Shown here piece by piece: positions 1-10,039 of a stretch of DNA of 64,000 nucleotides. Numbering within the stretch: the first letter of the stretch is position 1; every line of letters begins with the position of its first letter. Source of the stretch: Haliotis asinina (Eukaryota; Mollusca; Gastropoda; Lepetellida; Haliotidae). Under the pieces are notes generated by a model. The model ran no database searches, was not told the origin of the DNA, and was given only the letters and a program-made list of their open reading frames with translations. The DNA lies in contig NC_090280.1 in NCBI RefSeq assembly GCF_037392515.1, forward strand, positions 76,427,004 through 76,491,003. The letters run 5' to 3'. The position numbers were made by a program, and so were the translations under genes.

Positions 1-2260
1 TCACAACTACCTGTAATAGTTCTCACCATTTCAGAATTTCTCCTGTCATTTGTGAATGAATAATATTTATATCATACAGTAACCCCGAATAATTGCTTCT
101 GTGACTAGTAGACTGTTTGTTTCATAGTATATTTACAGGGTATGAAACAATGACTTGTGAACTTGAACGTGTTATCACATAGATCTTGAGACATAGATCC
201 CCCGACTAACTTCAAAACAATTATAGGGTTCATAACTTACAATTTTTCTCTTATGTTACTTAACATGAAGATTATTCTTTTTCTGTTCTTTATTGTCAAA
301 TACTGTTAGGGAAAATACCAGAATTTTAAAGGATGGAACTACACACGTCTGAGGACTGATTGCACTGGTGATAACTGTTGAGCAGCCAGTATGAAATTAA
401 CCTGATGATGACCTCATTGCTCATAACGACAAAAGATTGGCTTATTTCAGACCAGATTATCCACCGGTTGTAATACCACAGCAGGATTTGTTGTCAACAA
501 CAACACAACACAAATTTTCATTGACAGTTTATTCACAACACTTCTTAAACTATGTAAAGTTAAATTAACAGTCTTTAAAGCTAGTCCAATTTCGGTTTTG
601 TGAAGCTTGCTTAAGTTTAAGAATAAGACAATCAGAAAAGGCAACACTTGCCACATGCATAACACTTATATAATAAACTTCATCTCATTTCCAAGAGAAC
701 CAGCATGGTTGACCAGCAATATTCATACCTGTGTATCAATATTTCCACTCAATATCTGCTGTCTAAATGTTCAGTTTAGAATGTCCAGAAGAAAATAATT
801 ACTGTATCACAGATAATATGCAAAAAAACAAAACAAGTTCAGAAAAAACATATATAATCTCACCCACATGCCTCCTGATTTTGATTATAATTAATAAATA
901 TCCTAGGCTTGTCAAGGATATTATTACCTTTATCAACGTGTGGTGATATAATTGATATCAGCAGATACGAGGGTGAGATTCTATTTAATATACAAAATAA
1001 TTTTCCATTAGTTTTCAATGACAAATCTACACCTCTGAACAGAGCACTAGCATTATATTTGCAGTGCAGCAATGTCATAGCAATGTGACGCCATCAAGTT
1101 CACTGTCATTGCATTGTGCAAAATCTACCGGTAAAGCGATATCTCCTTGGAAATATCATCAGATCTCACAGAAAAGCGATATCTCCTGTGGAGCACAGTT
1201 TTGGATGATAAATCAATAGTTAATAAGCACTGTGGAAGTGAAATTAAGATTATGGTGGCGGTGACCATTGCATGCAGGCAATTCTATAGTTCATCCAATC
1301 AGCTCATTGCTGCCTGTAAGGGCCTACTCTACTTTTGGCACACTTGTTTCAATGTCGGTCAACAGTCATGGTTGCATTTGTTTTTGGGTGTTATGAAAGA
1401 TTGGAGGAAAACACACAGAAGACAACATATTTATACAATCATGATAATTCCAACTAGGCATCAGCAGTAAAAAAAGATGTTAGTAAGAAGCCAAAACTTT
1501 TACATATTTATCCCTAATTATCCAAGTCTCCATGCCTTTCTGGCTTCTCATTTTGCAACACTTTACAAAAAATCATATATAAAAATGTTTATGAACCACT
1601 CCTTGCAAACTTTATTCCATGACATTGAAGTGTCAACTATGATCCGATTCAAGAAAAATATTCTTATGCAACCCTTCACCGCACACACACATAACTTGAT
1701 GCATTTGTCAGATACCATTTGATCTTCCAAGTCATTGCTATATGTATCTGAAAACTTACGATGAATTTCACTCTAAACAAAATAGTACATCAAATAAAAT
1801 GAAATAAACATTGCCAATACATATAATTTTACCAGTCCAAATAAACCTGTAAACTTCATAATCTTTTTTACTTAAAATAAAAATTGATCATAGTTGCAAA
1901 CTGCAATTACTAGATAGTATTATGAGGGGGTAAGTGCAGTAGTTGAAACAGAGAAACAAAAGCATGTGCAGTACATGATCAGTGTTAACTCAGACCATCC
2001 AAGCTTGTTCTCAGTGTTTCATTTCATACGCATAGCCCAATGTCATACAAGCCAATACACAAGACCCCATGTATCACATGTGCTTCATTGTGGAGCAAGA
2101 CTAAAGTCGTGGAAACTCTGAAGACCTCTCCACACCCCACCATTGCATAACCTTAAACTGATTTGGGACCTAAACTGTACACAGGATCAAACACCAACAT
2201 ACAGGAGTGTGCACAAAACAGAGTCAACTGTACAATTACAACTATGCAATTCCAAATGTG
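1..2260. other. Intergenic DNA downstream of the helicase gene
   Basis: AT-rich sequence with no coding exon that I can support. It contains two small foldback elements, listed separately at about 856-980 and 2339-2458. A short imperfect repeat of the string AAAGCGATATCTCC occurs at about 1133 and 1173. Open frames here are short and show no recognisable family. Confidence 0.5.
856..980 (-). mobile_element. Foldback MITE, family 1, copy 1
   Basis: The ends are inverted copies: AATCTCACCC at the left and GGGTGAGATT at the right, with weaker pairing inward (…GATATCAGCAGATAC on the right arm). Read on the minus strand, the interior ACGTTGATAAAGG and AAGCCTAGGATATTT match the second copy at 55828-55962 in order. 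The element has no coding capacity. The minus-strand sign only gives the orientation that matches copy 2. Confidence 0.6.
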
Positions 2261-2266
2261 TTTATT
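2261..2266 (-). terminator. Candidate poly(A) signal of the helicase gene
   Basis: TTTATT on the plus strand reads AATAAA on the minus strand, about 400 bases beyond the stop codon of the DEAH-RBR gene. It is the nearest canonical hexamer I found downstream. The choice is an inference, because other AT-rich hexamers occur further on. Confidence 0.35.
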
Positions 2267-2338
2267 ACTCTTGGAATCACTATCAGATAGTAAACATCAA
2301 GGATAACAAATGCTGAACAACAACAAAAGATAACATAT

Positions 2339-2458
2339 GCTGAACATTAAAAGGAATGCAACTTTCCAAAAACTGACATCTCATACAAGTAAGCCTTCAT
2401 GTTTATGTCTTCTACTTAACAAACTGACACAAGAAACGTTTTCTTTTGCTGTTCAGTA
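2339..2458. mobile_element. Small TIR element, family 5, copy 1
   Basis: About 120 bp, with ends TGAACATTAAAAGGAATGCA and (right, inverted) TTCTTTTGCTGTTCAGTA. The middle, CATGTTTATGTC preceded by GTAAGC, is shared with the copy at 25799-25913. It looks like a non-autonomous DNA element; a TA target is plausible but not certain. It lies just outside the inferred 3' end of the helicase gene's message. Confidence 0.5.
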
Positions 2459-2672
2459 CGTTCATGACAGTGAGACACTCTACAAAAATTAAATATGCAT
2501 AATTCCAAACACAATATATCATTCATAGCATTTTTATGGTGAAAGAACATCTTTTCTGCCTTCATCCTCTTTCCTCCTGTCAAGTTCACATTCCTTAAGT
2601 TCCGGCCTCATTTGAACTAGAAACTTCTGTTGGTTGGTAAATCTTTTATAGGATCATGTTTTAGGAATGGGG

Positions 2673-5600
2673 TCAATAATTATCAAAACAGCCACCGTGT
2701 TTTTCACTCAAATGGTCGTAACATGCTCTAGATTCACGAAACCAGGCAAGGCACAACCAACAGAAGCTGCATTTGCAAGCTTTACAGTGCATATTATTGC
2801 AACCTTCTGTTTTCTCTATTGGGGTCTTACAGTTTGGGCACTTCTTGGTTGTTTTGGCATGGGCTGCCAGCCAAGCTTCAAGGCTGCCTTCATCATCCTT
2901 GGCACTGTTGTACATGGCACACGTCAGTCCATCATGATACTGAATGTGGCATGAAGTGCATATTCTCACACTGCAGTCAGGGCACCTGAACACAGATCCC
3001 TTTGAGGTCACTCGGTACACCATGTCACAGTTTGGGGTCAAGCAGTACTTGAAGGTTTTGGTGTTTTTGCTTACAAAGGAACTCAAAGAAGCGCTAGCCA
3101 GATTTGCAGTAGTGAATGTTCCTTCTCGCACAAAATTGGACAAATCCTTCCATACAAATGGCTGACCACATCCATCATGCCCACAAACGCAGGGGAAGTC
3201 TCGTCCAGTGACTGCAGTTTCCAGCTGTCTCCTGACACAGTCCAGGCAGTAGGCATGCCCACAACACTGCAGCCTGTACAATTCCTTTGGTTCTATTGGG
3301 CAGAAACAGACACAACAATCGGGCAGCTCCTCCTCCTCTGATGTTTTGACACCCTCCAGCAATTTAGATGAAATGTCATCTATGACCTTGACAGCTTTGC
3401 CAATATCTTCAGCTGATCCCACCAACTTTACAATCTGTCGCTTGAAGTTCAGGACAACTGATCTCAGACCAAAGTCCTTCTGTAGCTTCTCAAGTTCTAT
3501 GCCATATTTATTCATCAATGTCTTCATCAGCCCATTGGGTTTGTCTCTTCCCCTCAAGTGCACCTCCATCAATTCGCCTTCGGACAGTTTCTGGAGATAA
3601 TCATTGATTGAAATGCGCACTCTAGTGCATGCTTCCTGTTTCCCGCGGATTGAGAGTGTGAAGGTTCTACCATCAACTTGAATAAAAGCATTACATTTCT
3701 TTTCTGTGTCTTTCAGAAAGTCTCTACCAGCCCTGGTAAAGAGTTGACGCAAATTTGGATTTGCACCACATTCCAAAACATCTCCCTGCACAATGGTCTG
3801 AAGGTTAGCTCGAACCTTTGCCATTTCTATGGAGCTCGAGGCGTGGATATCAAGGACGACAGTTCCGCCCTTCAGTGTCTTCGAAGTCACTCCAACTTCC
3901 GTGTAACCGAAGGTCGGGAATTCTTTCAAGTATGCATCCAAGTCCTCTTTGATGGCTGCATAAACTTCTCTGTTTACATACAGTGATGACCTTATGTCTG
4001 GCTCCATAGTGACCACTCGGCCATTGATATAGAACTGCCTGGACAAACCTTGGCAAGCTGCTATTCCCTCATCTGAGTTGGTGAATGATGCAAATGCTAA
4101 GTAGTTGACACTTGTTGGAAATGGCTCTTTTACCTCCACATGGAATCTGTTGCCTGGCGAAAATGTTTTGAGCTGTGCCTGGAGTCGACTCTTGAAGGTA
4201 CCCAGTTGATCTTTTGTAGTGGTTACTTTCTCTCTCACTACTGTTACCTTTTGAAATATGTCAGTCTCATCTTCATCACAGTTCAAAGAGGATAGAATTG
4301 CTTGTTTGATATCATCTTCAGTGATAGTTTGACCAAGATTTCTAAGATAAAGGCTTGTCCCACTTTTCCTGTCAATACCAACATTTACAAGTACACCTTT
4401 GATATACAATGGCCCTCTTCGCAAAATCTTTGGCATCACCTCTGGTTCAACATCAACAAACCCAAATCCTTTAGATTCTCGTCTACACCATGTTATTTTG
4501 ACCTTGAACTGAGAGTCTTGATAGCCTCGGCCATGTTTCTCCGGAGCAGCAACTTCTGATGAATCAGATTTTGTGTTCTCCACAGCTTGTTTTGCTGCTT
4601 CTGAAGATTCATATGTAATACAACCCCACCTCTTTTGAGGATTCTTGAATATTCTGTGGCTCTTTATCTTTCCAAAACAGCCAAATTTGTTCAATATACT
4701 ATCTTCTGAAGAATTTTCATCAGGACGATCAACAAATATTGTTCTGTATTCATCTGCCATGAGGATGTCTTTCACATCTCCTCCTTTACCAAGTATCACA
4801 CGGACACCAGCATGCTCTTTAGACTGACCCAGTGGTACCTCCAAATCTTCTCCTTCCAAATACGTTTTCATAGGTCCAGCCACCTCATTGAAAAGGTGAG
4901 ATAATTTGCCAGTAGCATGATCAGAGCAAAATATCTTCAGTTCCCCTTTTTCCTTTGAAGCCTCAATGACAACCAGATGTGGTTTAACAAGATTTGATGC
5001 TTCTTCCTCAAACTGTTTTAGTTTTGTAAAACCAGGACCAACAAGCTTCCAGAAAAGAAATGATCCAACATGCTCAACATGCACAGGGAGGAGTTGTTTC
5101 TTTCTCATCTCTTCAAGATCTCTCTTTAGACGTCCAGATTCTATGGCTTCAACAACCCAGGATTCATCAACTGGTGTGAGTCCTGTTATGAAGTCTTTGG
5201 ATGTCTTCATGGACTGCTCGAAGACAAGCCACTCAGGAACTAAGTTGAGTGGATTCAGAACTGATGAGGGATGAGCATGAACTTGTTGATCAAGTCTAGG
5301 CGTATAATATCCTGCCTTAGCAAGTCCAAGCGAATGAGAGATGTTGGATGTGAAGCTGTCAAAGAGTATTCTCTGAAGTTTCCCATCTGCTTCTTGTGGG
5401 TCTTTGAACTCATGTGTGACCTTCACTTTTGTCTCCTTCTTCAAGAGAGTCATCACCTCATTTACTGTCTCTCTGGCAATTCGCAGAGATTTGGAGTTAA
5501 GGCTGTTTGCAAAGCACCATTTGTTTTTCTGCTTTTCTGGCTCTTTGTTCCATTCTCTGTAGACATTCAGCAAAGTGAGACTATCACCACCATTGTGGCA

Positions 5601-8552
5601 GAACTGTATCTTCAGTTTGTCAGCTTTCTTCTTATTGTCGTCACTGCCCCCTCTGAAAAATATGGAGCTTCCAACATTACTCACAGCTGCAAGAACCACA
5701 GCATCAAAGAGAACATCTTCAGATCTTCCTTTCTGGATAATAAGTCCAAGTCGAGGTTCTACAGGAAGCTTTGCTAGTTCTTTCCCTTCTTCTGTGATCT
5801 TATTGTCTTTGACTGCACCAAGTTCCTCAAGTGTAGTCATAGCTGCAGCTATTGCTGATTGCTCTGGTGATTGAACAAATTCATACTCAAGTGGATTAAT
5901 TCCAAGCTCTGTCAGTTTCAGCATAGCCTGCCCAAGGTGAACTTTGAGTATCTCTGGCAGTGATACTGCTTCCATTTCACGATATGTCTCTTCACTGTAG
6001 AGTCTGTAACATTTTCCAGGACCTGTTCTTCCTGCTCGACCTTTCCTCTGATCTGCTGAGCTGCGACTAATGAGAACTACACTCAATATGCTCATATTCC
6101 GACGAGGATCATAACGTTTCTCTTTTGCAAGGCCAGTATCAATTACATACTTAATTCCCGGAATGGTGATGGAAGTCTCTGCACTGTTTGTAGCAAAGAC
6201 AATCTTTCGTATACCTGGAGCAGTGGCCTGAAACACTAACTGCTGCTCATCTGGTTGAATCTGACCATGAAGAACCAAACATTTGAAGTCAGTCCTTCCC
6301 TGCAGTCTGTTCATGAAATTTTCACTGCACCTCTCGGTCTCTAAAGGAGATGTTACGAAGACCAGAATGTCACCTGGGGGATCCTTTGTGTGGACATGTA
6401 CAGCCTTGTTGACAGCTTCTTCCTGATAGTTATCAGAATTCTTGCCCCCATCACCTTCAGCTAGGTACTCAATTTCAACGGGAAACATTCTGCCAGATAC
6501 TCTCAAGACAGGGCAGTCACCAAAATACCTGACAAAGACATCAGGGTCAATAGTTGCTGATGTAATTATTGCCCTGAGATCAGGGCGCTGTTTCAAGCAC
6601 ATCTTCAGCATTCCAAGGAGTAGGTCAGTGTAGATGCTTCTCTCATGTGCCTCATCTACTATAACACAGCTGTATCCAGACAAAGTTGGATCTTTCAGGC
6701 ATTCATTCAGGAGGCAGTGATCAGTCATGTACAGGATCTTGGTAGCTCCTCCGCATTTGGAACGCATTCCTACTCTGTAACCTACTACATTGCCCACATT
6801 TGTTACCAGCTCAGAAGCAACATGGGTTGCTAGACTTATGGCTGCAACTTTCCTGGGCTGTGTGCACACGATTAAACCATCTTTGCTGAAGCCAGCCTGA
6901 TGGAGGTACTGTGTCATCTGTGTGCTCTTCCCTGATCCAGTCTCGCCTAATATCACACAAACCTGGTTGTCCTGTACCGTTTTGATTATATCATTTCTTC
7001 TGGCATACATAGGCAGTGCTGAAGTAAGCCTACAAAGCTCGATACCAAAGTCTCTCCTTAGATCGCCAATGTGTTTAGCATAGGTATTGTCTTTCCACAG
7101 TGAAACAAGTTTTGGCACCAAGCCCTGCATAAACGTTATAAACTGTTCTTTCTGCAGTTTCAGCTCTTCCAACTTATCCTTGAGAGCAGTCTTTTCATGC
7201 TGTATTGCTTCATACTCATCAATAGATACATGTTTGTTTGTGGAAAGTCTCTCAATATTCTTGGAAGTAACATTGATTTTATCCATATGATCACTCAAAG
7301 CTTTCGCTTCCCTTCTTTTAATAATGGTGAGATGCTGTTCAAATTCCTTTTCATCTCTCTTAGTTGGAAGATCCATTGCCTCATTCCTGTCTAGTGTGCA
7401 AACTAACTTTGTCTTTGATTCTCTGTTACTTAATTTCAGTAAATTTCCAACTTTGTTTGCCACAGATTTACTCGGTGCTTCAACTGAAACTACAGTGTTG
7501 CTTCCAACATGTTCCATTTTCACAACTTTCACTACTTGGTCAGTCTGCATCCGTGCACGAAGAAAACCTTCAACATCATAGTCTGGGTCAAGTCTTTGCT
7601 GGATTCTAACATACAGAATAACAGAAATCTGCTTTCCAACTTTATTTCTCAGGAACCCATCAAACTCATCCGTGGGTTTGATCTTCTTCTGGGCTCTCCT
7701 CTTTGTGCCTTTCTGTACCTCCCGTTTCTGCTCCCCTTTCTGATTAGCTTCCAGTTTGTTTTCTTTGCCCTCCAGGACATCTTTGATGTGTGTTTCTTCT
7801 GACACACTTCTGGTCTTTCTTGTGCTCTTGTCGACATTATCTCCTCTTTCATAATGTGTTTGCTTGGGATTACTTTTTTGTGCCTCTCCTTTCTGATTAG
7901 CTTCCAATTTGTTTTCGTTTCCCTCCAGCACATCTTTGGTGGGTGTTCCTTCTGACAAGCACCTGGTCTTTGTTGTGGTCCTGGTGACAGTTTTTCTTCT
8001 TCCATGTTGTGTTTTCTCAGGAGGAACTTCTTGATTAATCTGTTGCTCTGAGGGAGCTTCCACAGTTTTGACATGTGTGCTTTCTTTTGTGTCTTGTTTA
8101 AATTGGCTCTCTCTTGGCTTCTTCTGTCTTTCCTTGTCACCTTTTCTTGAAGAAATATCACCTTTTGATCTTTCATAAATTACACTCTCCCTTTCTGTGG
8201 GGGCCTGCTTGTTGTTGGTAGCCCTAAGACGGTGCAGAGACTGATCATCCACAGCAGGAATGTCTTTCATTTCTTTAGAAGAGTCTGGTCGATCATCTTT
8301 TGCCTGATCTTTCTTCAAACTTGTTCTCGGTTTTGGGACAGGTATTCTACCTTTCCAATTCATCGCTGCCCTCTCGTTATCAGATATGCTTCCATCACTG
8401 ATGCTCTTTGAATGGTCCACTGGCAAATTACTTGGCAACACAGCAACTGAACCATCAGCAAGATCAGATCTAACATAGATTTGAGTTTTAATAGACCCAT
8501 TTTCATCATCTGTCAGCCCTTCCTCATTGGATACTGGAGGGATGGCTGCCAT
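2673..8552 (-). CDS. DEAH-box RNA helicase fused to an RBR-type E3 ubiquitin ligase (DEAH11/12-like)
   Basis: This is a 1959-residue open frame without introns. Residues 1-300 are charged and low in complexity. The helicase core shows Walker A GETGSGKST (536-544), DEAH (633-636), SAT (665-667), a TNSAETSITI motif V and QRKGRAGR (835-842). HA2/OB-fold-like sequence follows (LVPEWLVFEQ near 1100). RRM-like stretches lie near 1275 and 1400, and KH-like sequence lies before the ligase. The C-terminus is an RBR module: RING1 from C1746, an IBR near 1835-1880, and RING2 from about 1903 with catalytic-type C1918 in GCNNMHC. Proteins of this layout are known in plants (DEAH11/12) and occur in invertebrates. 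The expected activities are ATP-driven RNA remodelling plus HECT-like thioester ubiquitin transfer; substrate and location are unknown. The start has a good context (A at -3, G at +4). The lack of introns suggests an old retrocopy or a single-coding-exon gene. Confidence 0.95.
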   Translation of the reverse strand: MAAIPPVSNEEGLTDDENGSIKTQIYVRSDLADGSVAVLPSNLPVDHSKSISDGSISDNERAAMNWKGRIPVPKPRTSLKKDQAKDDRPDSSKEMKDIPAVDDQSLHRLRATNNKQAPTERESVIYERSKGDISSRKGDKERQKKPRESQFKQDTKESTHVKTVEAPSEQQINQEVPPEKTQHGRRKTVTRTTTKTRCLSEGTPTKDVLEGNENKLEANQKGEAQKSNPKQTHYERGDNVDKSTRKTRSVSEETHIKDVLEGKENKLEANQKGEQKREVQKGTKRRAQKKIKPTDEFDGFLRNKVGKQISVILYVRIQQRLDPDYDVEGFLRARMQTDQVVKVVKMEHVGSNTVVSVEAPSKSVANKVGNLLKLSNRESKTKLVCTLDRNEAMDLPTKRDEKEFEQHLTIIKRREAKALSDHMDKINVTSKNIERLSTNKHVSIDEYEAIQHEKTALKDKLEELKLQKEQFITFMQGLVPKLVSLWKDNTYAKHIGDLRRDFGIELCRLTSALPMYARRNDIIKTVQDNQVCVILGETGSGKSTQMTQYLHQAGFSKDGLIVCTQPRKVAAISLATHVASELVTNVGNVVGYRVGMRSKCGGATKILYMTDHCLLNECLKDPTLSGYSCVIVDEAHERSIYTDLLLGMLKMCLKQRPDLRAIITSATIDPDVFVRYFGDCPVLRVSGRMFPVEIEYLAEGDGGKNSDNYQEEAVNKAVHVHTKDPPGDILVFVTSPLETERCSENFMNRLQGRTDFKCLVLHGQIQPDEQQLVFQATAPGIRKIVFATNSAETSITIPGIKYVIDTGLAKEKRYDPRRNMSILSVVLISRSSADQRKGRAGRTGPGKCYRLYSEETYREMEAVSLPEILKVHLGQAMLKLTELGINPLEYEFVQSPEQSAIAAAMTTLEELGAVKDNKITEEGKELAKLPVEPRLGLIIQKGRSEDVLFDAVVLAAVSNVGSSIFFRGGSDDNKKKADKLKIQFCHNGGDSLTLLNVYREWNKEPEKQKNKWCFANSLNSKSLRIARETVNEVMTLLKKETKVKVTHEFKDPQEADGKLQRILFDSFTSNISHSLGLAKAGYYTPRLDQQVHAHPSSVLNPLNLVPEWLVFEQSMKTSKDFITGLTPVDESWVVEAIESGRLKRDLEEMRKKQLLPVHVEHVGSFLFWKLVGPGFTKLKQFEEEASNLVKPHLVVIEASKEKGELKIFCSDHATGKLSHLFNEVAGPMKTYLEGEDLEVPLGQSKEHAGVRVILGKGGDVKDILMADEYRTIFVDRPDENSSEDSILNKFGCFGKIKSHRIFKNPQKRWGCITYESSEAAKQAVENTKSDSSEVAAPEKHGRGYQDSQFKVKITWCRRESKGFGFVDVEPEVMPKILRRGPLYIKGVLVNVGIDRKSGTSLYLRNLGQTITEDDIKQAILSSLNCDEDETDIFQKVTVVREKVTTTKDQLGTFKSRLQAQLKTFSPGNRFHVEVKEPFPTSVNYLAFASFTNSDEGIAACQGLSRQFYINGRVVTMEPDIRSSLYVNREVYAAIKEDLDAYLKEFPTFGYTEVGVTSKTLKGGTVVLDIHASSSIEMAKVRANLQTIVQGDVLECGANPNLRQLFTRAGRDFLKDTEKKCNAFIQVDGRTFTLSIRGKQEACTRVRISINDYLQKLSEGELMEVHLRGRDKPNGLMKTLMNKYGIELEKLQKDFGLRSVVLNFKRQIVKLVGSAEDIGKAVKVIDDISSKLLEGVKTSEEEELPDCCVCFCPIEPKELYRLQCCGHAYCLDCVRRQLETAVTGRDFPCVCGHDGCGQPFVWKDLSNFVREGTFTTANLASASLSSFVSKNTKTFKYCLTPNCDMVYRVTSKGSVFRCPDCSVRICTSCHIQYHDGLTCAMYNSAKDDEGSLEAWLAAHAKTTKKCPNCKTPIEKTEGCNNMHCKACKCSFCWLCLAWFRESRACYDHLSEKHGGCFDNY

Positions 8553-8700
8553 CTTGGTGACAGCGAAAAACGTTGATGCTGCAACTGGTTTCCGTCTGCA
8601 AAGGCTTCAGAATATCTGTTCTACCTTGCACATCAAGATTCAGTTCAAAGCTACGCCTGCTCACCCCTTCATTGGTCTCTTCCTACACAAACATTTCCAT

Positions 8701-8703
8701 CTG
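8701..8703 (-). promoter_or_regulatory. Candidate 3' splice site in the 5' UTR of the helicase gene
   Basis: On the minus strand a pyrimidine-rich run ends in TTCTTTTTCAG, about 150 bases upstream of the helicase start codon. It has the form of an acceptor and would put a 5' UTR intron before the coding exon. The short frame opening directly after it closes within a few codons, so the region between here and the start at 8552 is most simply leader sequence. Confidence 0.35.
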
Positions 8704-10020
8704 AAAAAGAATAAATATATATGAAACAGTGAACTTGATTTTCAACTGACATGGGGTTGTGCAGTAGCTTAGTCATTAAGGCCATCCCTCATCAAACCAA
8801 ACCAGTTATAATTCCCCACATGGGTGCAATTGTGTGAAGTCCATTTCTGGTGTCCCCCATCATGATATTGCTAAAGGGGCCTTCACACAGCAAACTGAAG
8901 TTTGACAACACATGTTGTTGAAATTTTAAAAGTTGTCAAACTCAGGCTTTCACACGTCAATACATTTTGTCAAACTTTCGTGACATTTGAGCACATTTGT
9001 CTCTGTCAGTGCAGTCATGTGACAATTTCGTTGGCTGTGATTGGTCGTTTCTAAACAACTCAAGTTTGACAACACTTCACATGTCCACATGTTGTAAGTT
9101 AATCTATGGCACTTACGACCACCTTAGCGCTAAGACAGCTTCGAAAATCTAGCCCCTGACGTTTTGGTAATTTCTCTGACTTTGTTGCTCAGGTGGAAAA
9201 GAGCGTACATGGAGTTGAAGATACAGGTGTCAATAGATGGGGCTTGTTGCTACCCTACCTGGTGTTTGGCATTATGAAAGATAAAAATGTTGATTTGTTG
9301 GCTGTCAGAAAAATGGTTCTGCAAGAAATATCCATTTTAAAATGTAGCACAGTATCTTTTTGTAAGCACTATCACACCAGTATTAGTATTGCTTTATGTC
9401 ACATTATCAGTATTCCAGCAATACAGTGACGGTTGGGCTTGACTCAGTGTACGGCATAATAAGCAAACATTCTTACCCTGGGGTGCAGTAGCAGTACCAC
9501 TTCACACTAGCATTCACAGATATTATGTACTTAACTGTGTAAATGTATCGACATTCAAACCCTTTTCACCCCACCTTCTGAATTTCCAAGTGGATAGGTT
9601 CCAACATACACTTAACAAGCGAAGCTGGTGACCATGTATGTGGGAGATATACAGGATACTAGACAACCTTCCATGTACGACCACTTTTTTAATACCAGTT
9701 TTCAATTTGGTACTAAATATTTAACTATACAGTTTAAAACAAATGGTATTTCTTGGAAGTGAGTTTAGTATTACTCTCCAACATAAATTGATAGCTACTG
9801 GCTACAGTGTGATGACTCTTAGCTTTCCATGAATCAAGCAAGTCATACTTAAAGCATTGTGTGATTGTAGATTCATTAAACAGTGATATCATCATGTTGT
9901 GAAGAATAAAATATCAGAAAGGTATAGATATGTTTTAGTTTATGTAGAATATGTGTCGTTTTAAATAAGGAAACAAGACATTCATGGCTGCCGTTTGAGC
10001 CCAATTATATTAGATAAAGC
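8704..10020. other. Intergenic DNA upstream of the helicase gene
   Basis: It holds a SINE copy (8752-8880). From about 8872 to 9090 there is sequence in which AAGTTTGACAACAC recurs at both ends and inverted relatives (GTTGTCAAACT) lie between. That looks like another small foldback element, but I cannot fix its ends. The promoter and any 5' exon of the helicase gene should lie here, yet I see no TATA box I would defend. The open frame at 9193-9429 lacks an ATG start and family resemblance. Confidence 0.4.
8752..8880 (+). mobile_element. tRNA-headed SINE (family A), diverged copy
   Basis: The order of parts matches the better copies in this window: a head related to GTAGTGGTTAAAGCG, a CCCCACATGGGT block, GTGTGAAGTCCATTTCTGGT, then GTGATATTGCTAAA. 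The copy is much diverged in the tRNA-like head and lacks the ACTC tail. It sits about 50 bases beyond the presumed first intron acceptor of the helicase gene. Confidence 0.7.
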
Positions 10021-10039
10021 AACACAAAGTGCCTACAAC

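Noticed and set aside
2667-8176. Many plus- and minus-strand frames of 60-175 residues over the helicase gene
   Set aside because: They are shadows of the 1959-codon frame, which alone has domain motifs throughout.
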